A stretch of DNA of 64,000 bases from Dipetalonema caudispina. Lineage: Eukaryota; Nematoda; Chromadorea; Rhabditida; Onchocercidae. The DNA lies in assembly GCA_013365325.1 (NCBI GenBank), contig JABVXV010000022.1:430847-494846 (forward strand). The letters run 5' to 3'. Both the position numbers and the translations under genes were made by a program. Under the pieces are notes generated by a model, which saw nothing but the letters and a program-made list of their open reading frames with translations, did not search any database and was not told where the DNA came from. Shown in pieces: positions 50,576 through 63,880 of the stretch (its first letter is position 1; each line of letters starts with the position of its first letter).

Positions 50576-51589
50576 TTTTTCCTTTTTTTTTTTTTTTTTT
50601 ATTTTCTAATTAATAGATTTGCACTAAGTACAGTTTTACCTAAGTTAATGAGAACGAAAAAAAAAGAAAAAAAAAAAAAAAAACAGGAGTTAATAAAAAG
50701 ATAACCATAAAGGTGAAATATGTAATAGCTAAATTACATTTACACCAACGATATACAATAAGTTAGAAGTTTCTAAAATTTTATTGATGGCTTTCTTCAA
50801 TCCACTTAATTATTCTTCACAGATTTCTTTCATTGATCTACACTAAATACTGTTTCTTCTTAATTTGTTTGAATTGTTGGAAGTTAGTTATATACACTTA
50901 TTTTTTCATTGAAATACCATAATTTATACTTTTCAGCCATTTTATTGTGAAATCAATTTTTTTTTCTATAAATTTTACTATATTAGAATATATTTTTGAA
51001 TGATACCATCTTATGTAGTATGGTTGTTTTTTTCTGTGGATGAAGCTACTAATATTCCAAGAAAATTCCAATTTATCCTTTTAATAATTCTCTTTTTGTT
51101 TAATTAAATTGTTTTGAATTTTTCATTAAGCATTGATAAACATTTGTGAAAATATTTGATCGTTGTATGATTGTTCTGATCAAAAAATACGTTGAATAAT
51201 ATGTAGTTTACTGTAATGTGCGAATGACATTTGATGGACGCGAAATGAATGAACTTTTAATCCTTTTAACAAGGAAAAAAGATTTCAAACATATTTATTT
51301 ATTTTGTTTACAAAGCTTATTCCGAAGTTCACTATTATTTCCTTCATTTATGACACTTATTTTTATTTTTTAGCAATAGAATGATATGAGCTATATTCAT
51401 TTCAGAATGAAAATATTTTAGCTACATCTAGCTTCCACTAATTTATTGATCCTTCCGATATTTCATCCAACTTACTTATCATAACTCCTTTCTGATTTTA
51501 TTGAAACGGCAAATTATATGAAGGATCTATAAAGGATTCAGTTACCACACATATAAAATAAACTAAACGTAAGAGCTTTCCCGAAATAA

Positions 51590-51620
<31 letters not shown>

Positions 51621-52762
51621 GAAGTTGATTAGTGGGATGTTGTTCGTCTGCTTCTGTTTTTTTTGAGGAATACAATTTATTTAGTAAAGAGCCAACAAAT
51701 AAACTTATGCTAATCAGTGTGCAACTTCTTGTTTCTATCATTGACAAGCCAATATGTCCAAGAATTTGTTCTTACATGTAAACACATTGGAAAAATTGTG
51801 AAATGGTAATGAACTAAATTACTCAAACAAACTGAAATAGAATGATAAAATGGATTATTCTTTGTAAAAATTTGACAGTGAAATTTTTACAAGTTCAATA
51901 ATAACAATAATAATTACACGTATCATTGGTTTGATAAAATCAATCACGATATTTCCACTAAGTATCAATTGATTTCATTTATTTCAATAAGCAAATATTA
52001 CAATCAATGATTCATTTTACACATAATTCTTTTTGTGCATTACATCGTTTGCAACACTTCAAAGTTTCATGCAGACTTTGGCTTCATTTTTTTTTTTTCC
52101 TCTCAAATTATTCAATTGTATTCTTTGTCATGAAATATCTTCAATCACTTATTCACTTTTATTGATTTATTGAAAGTTTTCCATAACGAACGGATTTATA
52201 GGAACAGAAACATTGTTGAAATTCTCAAAGATGCTTCATAGAAAAATGAAACAAATCCAATACAAACGAACTGATTAATAATATTTTGATGACTTCTAAG
52301 CTTTGTAATTTCTTCACCTTTTTATTTATCTTCTATAATTTAATTCCTTTTTCTCTAATATAATATTTAACATATACGAAGATACTAAGAAATAGGTTAT
52401 GTCCTTTTATTAATGTTAAAAACAGTGTTAAAAAAAGCTATGTCATTCGGCAACTGTTGACAGAAATGTCAGTTAGGTATTATGACAAGTTCAATTCCTG
52501 AAATAGATAAACTGGACAACTACTCTTTCGTGTTCGTTTGCATTCTTTGCAAACTTTGACCTGTCACGTTACTCTTCAATTCACCTCATTAACGTCTACG
52601 TCGGTATTGTAGAAAGAAAAAAGAAAAACAGGGAGAAAAGAATGACTCTTTTTATGCCGTTCCACCTGCTTTATTCCCTTCGAATGAATAGATAGTAAGT
52701 ATTTCAGAGTATGGGCTTCTTTAGTGATATCATTAATTTCAAAATGATAATTAAATTCCTTC
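50576..52762. other. AT-rich region between two candidate minus-strand genes
   Basis: Several poly-A/T runs (near 50.58, 50.66 and 51.60 kb). The only notable frame is the possible hydrophobic N-terminal exon mentioned for the candidate gene at 50.2 kb. Confidence 0.4.
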
Positions 52763-53052
52763 TCACATGGGATTCCATCCATCGTGAGGTGGCTGTTTCT
52801 GCTGCTGTTTCTTTTTCACAATTATAGGCAAATTCGTATTATGGTGTAACTCAAGAAAAACTGTCAGTCACAAATTCCATTGAACCCATTGGTCGACAAG
52901 AGCACATTACTCACAATAATCCATCGCGCTTAAATGATTGGTCTACTTACGTTGATCTTTGTGACATCTCTTCCCGAATAAAGAATATCATCTGGAGAGC
53001 GTGAATTAGAAGATTTGATAACGGAAAAACCCATCTTCATACTTACATGCTC
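52763..53052 (-). CDS. Candidate 3' part of an unidentified gene (two exons)
   Basis: On the minus strand, an exon at 53052-52951 lies between a GCCTTCAG acceptor and a GTAAGT donor. It reads EHVSMKMGFSVIKSSNSRSP and on to DDILYSGRDVTKIN (34 codons, phase 0 both ends). A 101-base intron ends TTTTTCTTGAG, and the last exon 52849-52763 reads LHHNTNLPIIVKKKQQQKQP, ending DGWNPM at TGA. Splice signals, phases and codon use all agree, so I regard this as a real gene end. It resembles the cytosolic tail of a membrane or signalling protein, with a basic/Gln-rich stretch and a possible C-terminal docking motif. Upstream exons were not identified, and no family is recognised. Confidence 0.5.
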
Positions 53053-54878
53053 CTGAAGGCTAACGTAAATGAGTGATATCTGTGATAATGAATGGCTTAT
53101 CACGAATTCATTATTTCATTTCATTGTCTCACCACTGGAGAACTCTTTGGAAATTGTCGGAAAAAATTTAGAGAATGAGGGAATTTTTGCATATTTTATT
53201 ATCCCATTAAATTTAAGAATACAATTTATGCTTTATATATTTCATATATTAACTTATTATATTAACCATATTAATTTCAAAAAAGGGTGGAAAGTTTGAT
53301 AATGAAGCTAAATGCAAAATGGTGTATAAAAGAATAAAGCACAATGAAGATTGCAACTTTATAAGTTTTGATTTTGACTTCGAATCTAATTTATAATTTT
53401 TTCGCTAGAATTATTTTAACTGCTTGAAAAAAAAAAAAAAAAGAATGAAACTCAATATAAGTCAAAAAAGGCTATTTTGTTGTGTAGTTCCTTTAAATAT
53501 GCTTACAAATGATGATGAAGGAAAGCCATAAGTGATGTCATGGGTAGAGCAGTAGTTTTACTAATTAAAAATTCAGTATTGAAAAATGTCTTAGGTCATT
53601 TATTTGCGTCCAACCATTGTAATATTTATACTATGATCATACTATCAACAATTCACTTTTTGGTTTTTCATTTCCCGTCAGATATTGATTGTTACATACG
53701 TGGACGCTTTATTATATTCTATTTTTAATTAAACACCTATTCTTCATTACATTTCCACTCATTAATTGTTTTGAATAAAATTGACAAATCTTCATAAAAA
53801 AGATGAACATCCGGAGAGTTTCTGCTCCTTTACAAATTATCAGCTTTCCGGTTGATAGCTTGAAGAGCAAGTAATTTGCACGAAGAATAATCCTGTTTTC
53901 AATTTTCGATACCTTTTATCGTTTACGTTGTCATTCTTACAATTTCTCGAATTTGAAGCAATTCATTATATTTAGACTTTATTTATTTGAAGCATACATC
54001 ATTAGTGATATATTTTCAAGAAGTTCTTCTTCACTTTTATTAAATATACAACTAATATTTTTAATTTGCAACATATTCCAGTCTTCGATGGCTCCTTCAA
54101 GTTCCAGTCTTTATATCTTTTACTGATTTTGATACATTTAATAAAAGAAAAATCCGACGTATCCAAGCGTTTCATTTTTTAAATCAGCATTTGTAATGCT
54201 CGATGCAGTATTACGTTCAATGAAGTGAATCGAACTAAAATCAAATTTAGAGGATGAATTAGAGCTTTGAAGGGTAGATTATTTCAGGAAGTGCTTTTAG
54301 CAAAAGACGAAACATCATTTGGATATGTTCGATTAAATCGTTTTATGTTCACAATGTACCAAATAAGACGAATTGCAATATAATTAAAGAAAAGTGAATT
54401 AAGGAACTGAAAGCCGACGTATGAGTGGGAGTGTTGTAGGCAGGGAGCGAAACATCTGCTTGGAGCTGATCGATCAGTACGTTCAAACAATTACAACAGA
54501 AGCAAATTCGACGTAAATTATTATCTAAACTTTTAACTTGAACTGACATATCCAAATTACATCCCTCATTTATGAGTCAAAAATTGTTGGATGCGAGGTC
54601 TCATGGCTTGCTAATTAATAAGGTGTGTAATCATATATATTGGCTGAAAGCACATTAAAATGCATTAAATTTCCCGACCATAAGGCGTTTACTACAAAAA
54701 TCACTTATCCGAAGCATTTATCACTCATCGAGCTGATTAAAGATACTGAAATCCGGGTGTCAAACTCAGTTGGAATCCATGAAACTGTAATGGACTTCCT
54801 TGAGATGAGAAAAAAGTAGAAAGCAGAAGGATAAATTCAGCATTTTACAAACAATTTCTTTGATCAATTAAATTTTAG
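53053..54878. other. Region upstream of the GPCR, unresolved
   Basis: Presumably holds upstream exons of the minus-strand candidate gene at 52.8-53.05 kb and the missing 5' exon(s) of the plus-strand receptor. A 63-codon open segment without ATG occupies about 54628-54818 (+), and a G+C-richer patch at 54.4-54.56 kb is open on the minus strand. Neither could be joined to a neighbour by phase. Confidence 0.4.
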
Positions 54879-57800
54879 ATACTGCATGGCAAATTTCGAT
54901 CGATCATTATGTTGGCAAAAAACGGCATCGGGTGAAGTTGCACAGAGGAAGTGTCCATTTTCATACTGTCTAAATGTTGAGGGTTGTGAAGAAATTGAAA
55001 GTTAGTTGATTGGATGACGATTTATCAGCAAAATAATTCTTTTTTGAATACAACTTCAACAATTTATTGCTCATATTTTCCTTGCTTTAAAAATATGAAA
55101 GATACCAATGATATCTGTGATAATGATAATTATTGTACAGCATAGTTTATGATATTCATTCTATAGCAAATGCAGTGAATTGAAATTTAAAAGAAACTGG
55201 TGCATTTTGGAAATCTTCAGTACAAATAGGAAGTGATACCTTGCATTTTCATCAGTATTTTCTTGCAAATACATTCAGATCGTTTCATTGCAAAGCCTTT
55301 GTAGATAACTATACCGTGCGACGTACCTGTAACGAAAATGGTAGTTGGGCAGAACCGATGTATACACAATGTATTGACGTGTTAAAGTATCATCCACAAT
55401 GTATCGTTGGATTCTGTAGAACGGTAATTAATACTTAAAAGCTTTTGATGTACACTAAAGCAATGCAAAAAGATTATGAATCAAATAGTTTTTATATAAA
55501 GTAGTTTTAAATTGATGGAAAATTTTATAAATCGTTAAGAAAAAAAAAAAAAAAAAGAAAAACTTTACAACATTCAATCAAAGGTTAAAAAGTTTTCTAC
55601 AAGCATAAAAATTCTATTTTTTTTTTTTTTTTTTTGGAGGACAATTTTATTCTAAATTCGTCGAAGTATTTTCAGTGTCCAGATTTACTTCGTGAAATGG
55701 TTATCAATGTATCGTTAACGTTAAGTATCGTTTCGGTAGCATTGTTGGTAACAACCCTAATATTGTTTAATATATTAGACTCTATCCAGTGTCGACGCCT
55801 TTCAATTCATAAAAATCTTGCAACCTCTTTTGTATTTCGATTTACTGTGCTGGCTTTATGGACAATTGCACAGACGACGAATTTTTTTCAAGATTGCTCT
55901 TATTATAACTCAATGCCTCTATATGAATACGTTAGTTGTATTCCATGTTTCACTTTTCTTCTTCCTCTTCTTTTTTTTTTTTTTTTTTTTTTTTTTTCAG
56001 TCAATCATTCATAATTTCAATAGAAAATAGTTTTAAAAATATAAAGCGCTTTAGAAATGTTTTCATGCAGAAGTAACAATTTTGGAGAAGAATTTTTTGC
56101 TCTATCCATTAACTTCAAGCTAATGAATGACCAATAAATTTCATAATATTCAATTTTCAGGAATGGATGTGTAAACTATTACTTTGGCTAGTCATTTACT
56201 TTCAGGTTTCCTTATTTATGCTAAATGATTTTTATCAATAAAATAAGTTCAAGGATAGTTATGTGATCAACGATATTTGTCTTCCTTTCCTTCTTTATTC
56301 AAACAAAAGGAAGGAGTAATTATCAGTTAAGAGAAATTGGAGATGAGTGCAAATATCTTGAAATCAGTATAAATGCATGAAAAGTTTCAAGAATATGAAG
56401 AATAGATTAAGGATAAAAAAAAAAAAAAAAAAAAGGAATGAGAATGGTTATTTTATCTAAAATACTTTTATTTACCAGTTTTCCAATTTAATCTTTGTCG
56501 TTGAATTTCAAATACCTTTAAAAAGCATTACTATAATGATAAGTTTTATTCCAATTTTACTTTTGGATAAGAGAAATTGTAGGTTGCATCGGTTATGTGG
56601 ATGCTTATTGAAGGTGGCTATTTATATAGTCGATTCACCGTATATGCAATGAGAAGCATGGATTGTCCCAATTATGCTTTCCTCTTTTGCGGTTGGGGTA
56701 AGTTAATAAATGATATTGGTTAAGATTGAAATTTGACAGTTAAGCATCGGAAAAACTTTTTTTCGACGAGTTGAAGTCGTTGTTCAACATGCAATTGCAA
56801 GATATTTATAAAAAAGTGCTCCACTTGATTACTGGTTTTTCATGGGCTAACTAGCAGTGAATATCGGCTGATAACATCAGTTTCAATCTAATAACACTAA
56901 TTTTGTTCTATTTCTTCAAAATCATATTGGCATATTCTATTACCATTATGACGATAAATTAAATTAAGTCATTATCGTGAAATATAATACCTAAATATCG
57001 ATGAACTGTGTAAAATAAAGTGATATAAAAAAATTACAGGTGTACCGCTTTTTATTGTTGTCGGTTGGACCATTATCCACCAAAGACGATCAAGTCAGAA
57101 TCAAAATTCATTTTGTTGGTTGCCATATGCACAAGGAGCTCATCTATGGATATTATCTGCAACAATGGGCTTAGCATTAATTGTTCGTTTTCATTTCAAT
57201 ATTTGCAAACGAATCACTTTGAATGTTTATAATGGCATGCTTTTATAATATAATTTAAATATTTCATATTCATTCCAATTCAATTTCACTTTTTTTTTTT
57301 TTGTCTTTACTTACTTCTTTTCAGTTAAATTTATTATTTCTGTTGGGTATTGTTCTCATATTGGTGCAAAAGTTGCGTGCCGAAAATACAGCCGAATCGA
57401 AGAAAATATGGTTATTCTTCATATGACTAATATTGGGTGGTTTGCGAAGTCTAATCAGGATGCTATTAGGGATTTTACCGATTTTATTCAAAAAGTTGAA
57501 TAGTATTTCTTATTGGAAATGAACTAGCTATTTGTGATCATCTTTTGAACTGTAGAATTTTTCCATCTGTGTCCTTTTTTCATTTTGGATACTAGTTGAT
57601 TATCTTTTATGCTCGTCATCACTTATCGTTGAATTGGATTCCAAGTATTGTTTCAATGTAATAAATTAAGCACTTCCTAACTGACACTGATTTTTTTAAG
57701 GAAACTTACTTGTTGATTATTTTTTTTTTTTACTTAGTTTAGTTATTAATTTTTAAATGTTCATTTAAGGAGGACGGTGAAGTCGACACTTTTACTGGTG

Positions 57801-58466
57801 CCACTTCTAGGTGTTTCCAATATACCTTTATTCTATGAGCCATCACAGCCTAGCAGTGTCTATATGCTTGGCTCTGCTATTTTACAACATTCTCAGGTTG
57901 TTTTTCAAATTTTTTGCTAAATTAATAAGATGACCGAAAGTAATTGTGCTACTACATCACTCATTTAAAATTCTTAGTGGAATCAAGTTAGGCCTAAGAA
58001 TCAGCTTGGCCCTCCATCCCTGCTTATTAGTATTTTTATTCTCTTTCATTCTTGAATCCATAACAAATACTTCACATTTTCGAATTAATAAAAATTTACA
58101 TTTTCTAGGGCATATTTATTGCTGTATTATACTGCTTTTTGAATGGTGAAGTGCAGAATGCGGTGAAACGGCAATTATTAAGGTTGAAAATGCATGTTCT
58201 AAGATATTCAGGCACAAACAAGTTAGCAATTTTCACCTTTTTGGCAATCTGACATGGTTCAATATAATAATTTGTATAATTTTTATGAGCAAGTAATTAA
58301 TTGTAATTGTTGTGACAGATCATCTATTTCCAGCGGACAACCGCGTTTTAAAGTAGAACGGAGCTATATTCCGGATGGAATAAATGAAATGGACAGTAAA
58401 TTAGGTATGCCTATGGAAGAGTTGAAAAATACCGATATCTCGAATAGACCTCACAATTCTCATTGA
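54879..58466 (+). CDS. Class B (secretin-family) G-protein-coupled receptor, 5' end incomplete
   Basis: Seven-helix peptide-hormone receptor of the plasma membrane. Exons: 54879-55000, about 55256-55423, 55676-55930, 56161-56205, 56583-56697, 57040-57182, 57325-57410, 57770-57896, 58109-58182, 58319-58466. The first two encode the Cys-rich hormone-receptor domain: YCMANFDRSLCWQKTASGEV, then RKCPFSYC, and TCNENGSWAEPMYTQC. Helix landmarks: LLREMVINVSLTLSIVSVAL (TM1), RRLSIHKNLATSFVFR (TM2), a Cys in EWMCKLLLWLVIYF (TM3), VMWMLIEGGYLYS, FLFCGWGVPLFIVVGW (TM4), FCWLPYAQGAHLW, QKLRAENTAESKKIWRTVKS with the class B TM5-6 loop, TLLLVPLLGVSNI, GIFIAVLYCFLNGEVQNAVK (TM7). The tail ends NRPHNSH. Missing: signal peptide and first exon. 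The junction between the first two exons does not fit by phase (1 into 0 or 2), so a micro-exon is likely. C. elegans PDFR-1/SEB receptors are relatives; the ligand is unknown. Confidence 0.9.
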
Positions 58467-60369
58467 AAGGTGTGTTCAGGAAATTGATCAAGCGATCTAA
58501 CTATGACATAACTGTTATTTTGACGTTGTTGTTGTTAAACAACGCAAACAATATATATCAAAGATAAGCACTCACGTGAACTTAGTTTTAGTTTCGATGC
58601 AACAATCAAACAATGAAAAATTTATCGGAATTTGAAAATAAGTAATCTTGAATTAGAAGTCTTCAAAATTTGAAATCTTGAACTACTTATCAGAAATTTT
58701 AGATATAATATTGCCCGGTCAACTTTGATTTGATATTTTGGCTCTGATTTAAACATAATTTGCTGACTGCAATTAATGAAACAAATTGACTAAACGCTTT
58801 TAGCAAATTCTGTGATACCTGCTTTCAAGAAAAAGCAATTTGGAGCGACGATATGTAAGCTCAACGAGATTTTTGAATTCAAGCGATGAAAACTTTGCTA
58901 CGAATATTCATAAAACTATACGCGTGTTGCATGAAATCATATCTTATTTGTTCTATTATCTGATAATTTCAATGAAATAAATTGGTATTATTAAAACATT
59001 GTTAACAACAAATTACCATTTTTTTTGGACAGTTACTTACAAAAAAATAATTTAATATGTCGATATTCTAATTTGTCTCATCTTTCTTGAAACGGAATAT
59101 AATTCTTGAAGGCGGGTATTTTAAGGGTAAAAATTGAGACATTGGAGTTACAAAGTTTAATACGCCTATACTACAACAGTAAAATATTCCACAAAAATGT
59201 TGGGCGAAAGAAATTTTTGTGGCAGGACAATATAATAAAAAACAAATTATTGACGACAAAAATACCAAATAAAACAGTAATATACTGTAGCATTTATTTA
59301 CCTAATGAATTAGCGACAAGTGTTGTGCAAACGGGTTATACACGAATTCAATTTCTGTGTAAATTGAGACAGATTTCGTGACTTCCTGGCTTTTTTCTTT
59401 TAATTGGTAATTATTTCCAGTAGCTGAGATTAAAAAAATGATTATCCCTACCATAGTAACAACTTGCTGTCGTATGGCTTGTATCGGCATACATATGAAT
59501 TCATTCGAAAAGCGCAGTTCTGAAGCTAAAGAACAAAATACAACACTTATCCACTTACATTAAATCTGTCCGGTCCTTTTTAATTTTCTTGATATTCTAG
59601 AAAAATTATATATAGAAAAACCACAAGTTTAGATTGTAATTTCGGTAAATTTACTAGCTTATTCTAGTACTTGTTTTTGTTCTCCTTGTTTTTAAATGCA
59701 AAAAGGTTAATCGAAAATGTGATTGCTCAATGTTTTCTTTTTTCTTGTAGATACCGATTCTTCAAATTATTCATTGAATTTTGAAAAAATAATGAATGAT
59801 TACTGGTGGCTATTTACAGTGCAATAATATTGACAAGTGTTTCATTCGTTATGAATATTTGAAAAAAAAAAAAAAAAAATAACTGCACCGTCATATTTCA
59901 TTCCAAAGTTGTCAACCTACGATAATTAAGCGATATTCCTAATAATAATAATATTCCCTGCGTTTACCAACCGCAATGATTAACTATCTTATTCCGATTT
60001 TTCATGTATGCATTATTGATAAAGCAATGAAATAATTTGGCTAATTGATATAGAAAATCATTTTGCTCTTGCTACCTGTCCAGTAATGGTACTTACATCA
60101 TTGGTATGATGATACTTTCCTCCAGAGACATTTCAGGTAAAAGGTTATAGTAAACTAATTTCGTTCTAATCTTTTATCTTCAATCATCTGTCTCGTGGTT
60201 ATTATTGATTAGCAATGAAGTTTTACTCTGTTAATCTTTTTATGATATTCGATGTTTTCCTGTAATACTGTATATCATTGAAAGTTGGTCATTATCAAGA
60301 GCAGTGTCGATCTAATTAAAAGCTGTGATAATTCTGTTCCTCAGTTTTGTTTTCTTTTTTCTTACTTAC

Positions 60370-60814
60370 CTTAACCTTTCTACAATCGAAGACAAAGCTG
60401 TTACGAGAGTCAACTCTAATTTCTTTTACCTTATGTTCTATCCTTTATCATGTTTCCATCAATAATTTAGCGAATGAATTAACACTGCATCATAATTTTC
60501 ATGATTTTGTTATAGAATTCCAATGTTTCACAACTACCTTAAGCAGTTGCACGACAAAAGAAAGTGAATTTTTGCTACACGTCCGAAGATCAGTTCTATC
60601 CACGGAATTGCTACTTTAGTTCTACATAAGTGTTTTTTAAAGAAGGCATTATGAATTAAGTTCAAAAGATGTCTGTTCAGAGGAATTATTTAAAAGTGAA
60701 AATATCCATAATTCTACTACCGGAAATATCAGAATTGCTCGGATATTCGACAAGATGTATAGCTTGTTCGAGCTTTAATTGCACATCAGATTGCACATTT
60801 GGTCCAAATAAAAT
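60370..60814 (-). CDS. Candidate exon chain of an unidentified gene
   Basis: Three minus-strand segments join with agreeing phases. 60814-60721 reads ILFGPNVQSDVQLKLEQAIH and ends SNSDIS. 60613-60538 runs from VAIPWIELIF to LLSCNCLR. 60415-60370 reads VDSRNSFVFDCRKVK before a GTAAGT donor. Acceptors are ATTAG, CTAAAG and ATTAG. A further segment at 61290-61248 (LIGLSITSGADYADG, CTTCCAG acceptor, GTAAGA donor) looks coding but its exit phase does not fit 60814, so another exon would be needed. No family is recognised, the second segment is open in more than one frame, and no terminal exon was found. Confidence 0.3.
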
Positions 60815-62154
60815 CTAATTTTAAATTAAATGAAATTCCAATCGGCATTTAACTTAATATTCGAACAAAAACAGAACGTTTCAGTCCAATTTCCAGCAAA
60901 TATTTGCTTGTATCACACTTTTGTAATACTATTCATTTCTAATAAATTTCCTTATTAAGAATTGTGGTAACAGGAATCTCATCTATTTATTTTTTATGAT
61001 ATGCAACATCTTTTACTGATGATAGATTGTAAAAAAATTCTATAAATTTTAATCGTTTTATCCAAATTTCCATCAAAAAAACATTTTGTATTTACTCTCC
61101 AACTGCCAGCATTTCGTATGTGAATATTTTGCTGTATAAAAAGTTAATTTTCTTGCTAATTATGCAAAAATCAAACTCTACACGACCAAGTAATTCCCTT
61201 TTCTTCAATATAAACGATGTTTTATTTAAAATGAATGAATTTCTTACCGTCGGCGTAATCAGCGCCTGAAGTAATGCTTAGACCAATTAACTGGAAGGAA
61301 CAGTTCTAGAATATGGTGACATCTCTGTTCAACAAAAATTTTATTCTTACTAAAAAAAAAAGAAATGGACTTTTATATATCAAAATGAAACTGGTAAGTA
61401 AAAAATCAAATGCATACGCAACGATGCTATACGCAAATACTGCAACCTTTTTTGATCATGCAATCTTTTGAGTAAGGAAAGAGAGAATTCCTGACAAATA
61501 CCCAAGTAGCATTACTTATATAGTCCATTTTGTTGAAGGAGCAAAATTTCAGCAAAGAATTTAACAAAAAAAGAAAGAAGTTAGTGCATTCTTACATCAT
61601 TCTTTGTTCTCATTTTACAGCCAGCTGTTTTTTTTTTTACCTGGAAGTGAAATTTGCTCTAAACTATTCACCCATATACATATTCTCAATATCATAATTA
61701 TAGTCTTTCAAGTTTCCGGATTGTAAAAGGAAGCAGGAAGCAGAATATTGTTAAATAAAGTTTTATGCATGATGAATAAGAAAGGAATATGATGAAGTAA
61801 TTGCCTGCAAAATTTACATTTAGTCTTCAAAAAGATAGACGCGCTTGCCAGAACGTTATCGGGTCAGCAAAGTACATTTGTTTAAGCCAAGAAACTGAAA
61901 CAAATGACATGCAGTAGCTGATTTCAACCAACTGGTAATTTATCCTTTAAGGTCTACCCTCTAACAAAATTACTTTTTATAATGAGGAAAAAGAATCCGG
62001 TAGAGTTATATGTTCGTTTGGCTATTCATTCTTAAAATTCGTGACCAAAAATTGTAAGAAAAATGTTGAGTAAGCTTAACTTTACTCAACCACACATCGG
62101 TTTCAAAATACAATTGACGAGTCAGCTGCTCGAAATAAAGGTTATTTTGTATGT

Positions 62155-62174
62155 CTGTGTGTGTGTGTGTGTGT
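62155..62174. repeat. (TG)n microsatellite
   Basis: Ten uninterrupted TG dinucleotides. Confidence 0.9.
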
Positions 62175-62720
62175 ATTTTTTTATTGTATAATTTGCAATT
62201 CCTTTGGCCTTAAAAAATTTCTCGAAGTTGTAAGAAATATCATCAATTTACATGTGTACTTATTTCGAACGGGCAAATGCCAGCATGTCAGAGATTCTAT
62301 CTGGAAAGTTTCTTTTTTTTTTTTTCAATTTCAAAATCTGTTTGTTTTCATTGACATTTTATAATCGTACTAAATGATATCATCTTTTGTTTTATATCAA
62401 GGAAAATGAATCAAATATTTGATTTTTAACGAATCATATTGTTTGCTTGCAATGTTACAATTGATCGAATTTTCCAATTAATTTTTTCCATTTAAGAAAC
62501 TATGAATTCATAATATGACTTTCATGCGTCAATTTTACAGTTGAAAAGGTGTTTTAAATTATGCGATTTTGATTCATTTAACACTGATTCACTTTAGTCA
62601 AGAAGAAAATCAATTAGCAAGAATTGGCGTGATCATTTTAAAATTGGAAAAATTTTCTGAACTCAAATATTTATCATGCCATATTGCATTTCGTTTGCTC
62701 TTTTTCATTCCCAATATTCA

Positions 62721-62809
62721 TCACATGATTTCTCCTTCCGTTCGATACTGGACTGATTCAAGAGAATCAAAATCCTTCTCTGTATTGGGAGTAGACCGGT
62801 AATGTAACA
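62721..62809 (-). CDS. Candidate terminal exon of an unidentified gene
   Basis: A TTACCACAG acceptor is followed on the minus strand by a phase-1-entry frame reading LHYRSTPNTEKDFDSLESVQ and ending EGEIM at TGA. The acidic hydrophilic composition and codon use look coding. Upstream exons would lie between 62.8 kb and the window end, or beyond it. Confidence 0.3.
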
Positions 62810-63880
62810 CTGTGGTAAGCTTGTTAAATGATATGGCAATAGGCTATAACATGAAACAACAGTTACATACTGATGAATGAAACCAAAGCCTTGAAAGTAA
62901 TAAATCTGATTGTTGAAACAAACCTTTTTAGAGTTATGTTTGAATTCTACGAATTTTTCTGTTGAAGCATAACTTTCAAAATAAGTATACTGAATGTAGA
63001 AGTTTAAGAATCTGGGCAAGCGTTTAGTTAATTGTAAAATCATTTCTTTCAAAGTTATAAATATTTAAAGTGCTGAAACATAGGTATGTGGAGAACTTTC
63101 AGAAACTCTCAAGGATGCTTACAGAGAATTTTTTTTTCAAATTTTCAAAAGATTTAGAACAATTGTGGATGTTAGCATATTGAGGGAAAAGGATAACGAG
63201 ATAAACGAGAGCAAAAATTTCCCAGCAATTCAAAGATATCGAGAGTCAGAACCATAAATACTCCTATTGAAAGTTTTAGGAATGAATCAGGCTCGATCGA
63301 AACTGGAAAAAAAAGTTTTTGTTATAATCTTCAATCTTTTACTTCTAGCAAATTATTTTTGAAACTACTTTCAACCTAAAATGGAAATATACGGAAATTA
63401 TTTTGAAGACAAATCATTAATGACTTATTGATATTACTTAGCTCGAGAGTGCTCTTCCAACGAATTGCATGTCGATCTTAAGATATTTGCTTAATACACA
63501 ACTAACTAGACTGATCTGTCAAGAGAATTGAATGATATAGGAGGAGGTGAAGTGAGGGAGGAAGTATTCTATGATGCCATCAACGGCACAGCTATCAACA
63601 CCAAAGCTCTTAACAAATCAACCAAACAATTGGAATGCCAATCGTCTCACTAATCGATCTATTCCTCAAATTATCAATAGTTCTTCTAATTCCAAACTTC
63701 ATCTCTCGATTTATATGCTTTTTAAATCAAATACTTGAACATTTTTAACTTTCCAGACATGTTTCAAATTTCTGTGATACTTTTATCCCTTTCTTATGTA
63801 TCGAAGGACATTTATTCCGCTCTTTAGCTACACAATACCGAACAAAATCATGAATTTTGCTGTGTAGTTAATTAATTACT

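Noticed and set aside
59106..59381. 91-codon plus-strand frame downstream of the GPCR
   Set aside because: Long but Lys/Ile/Asn-rich as expected from AT bias; no splice support or family resemblance.
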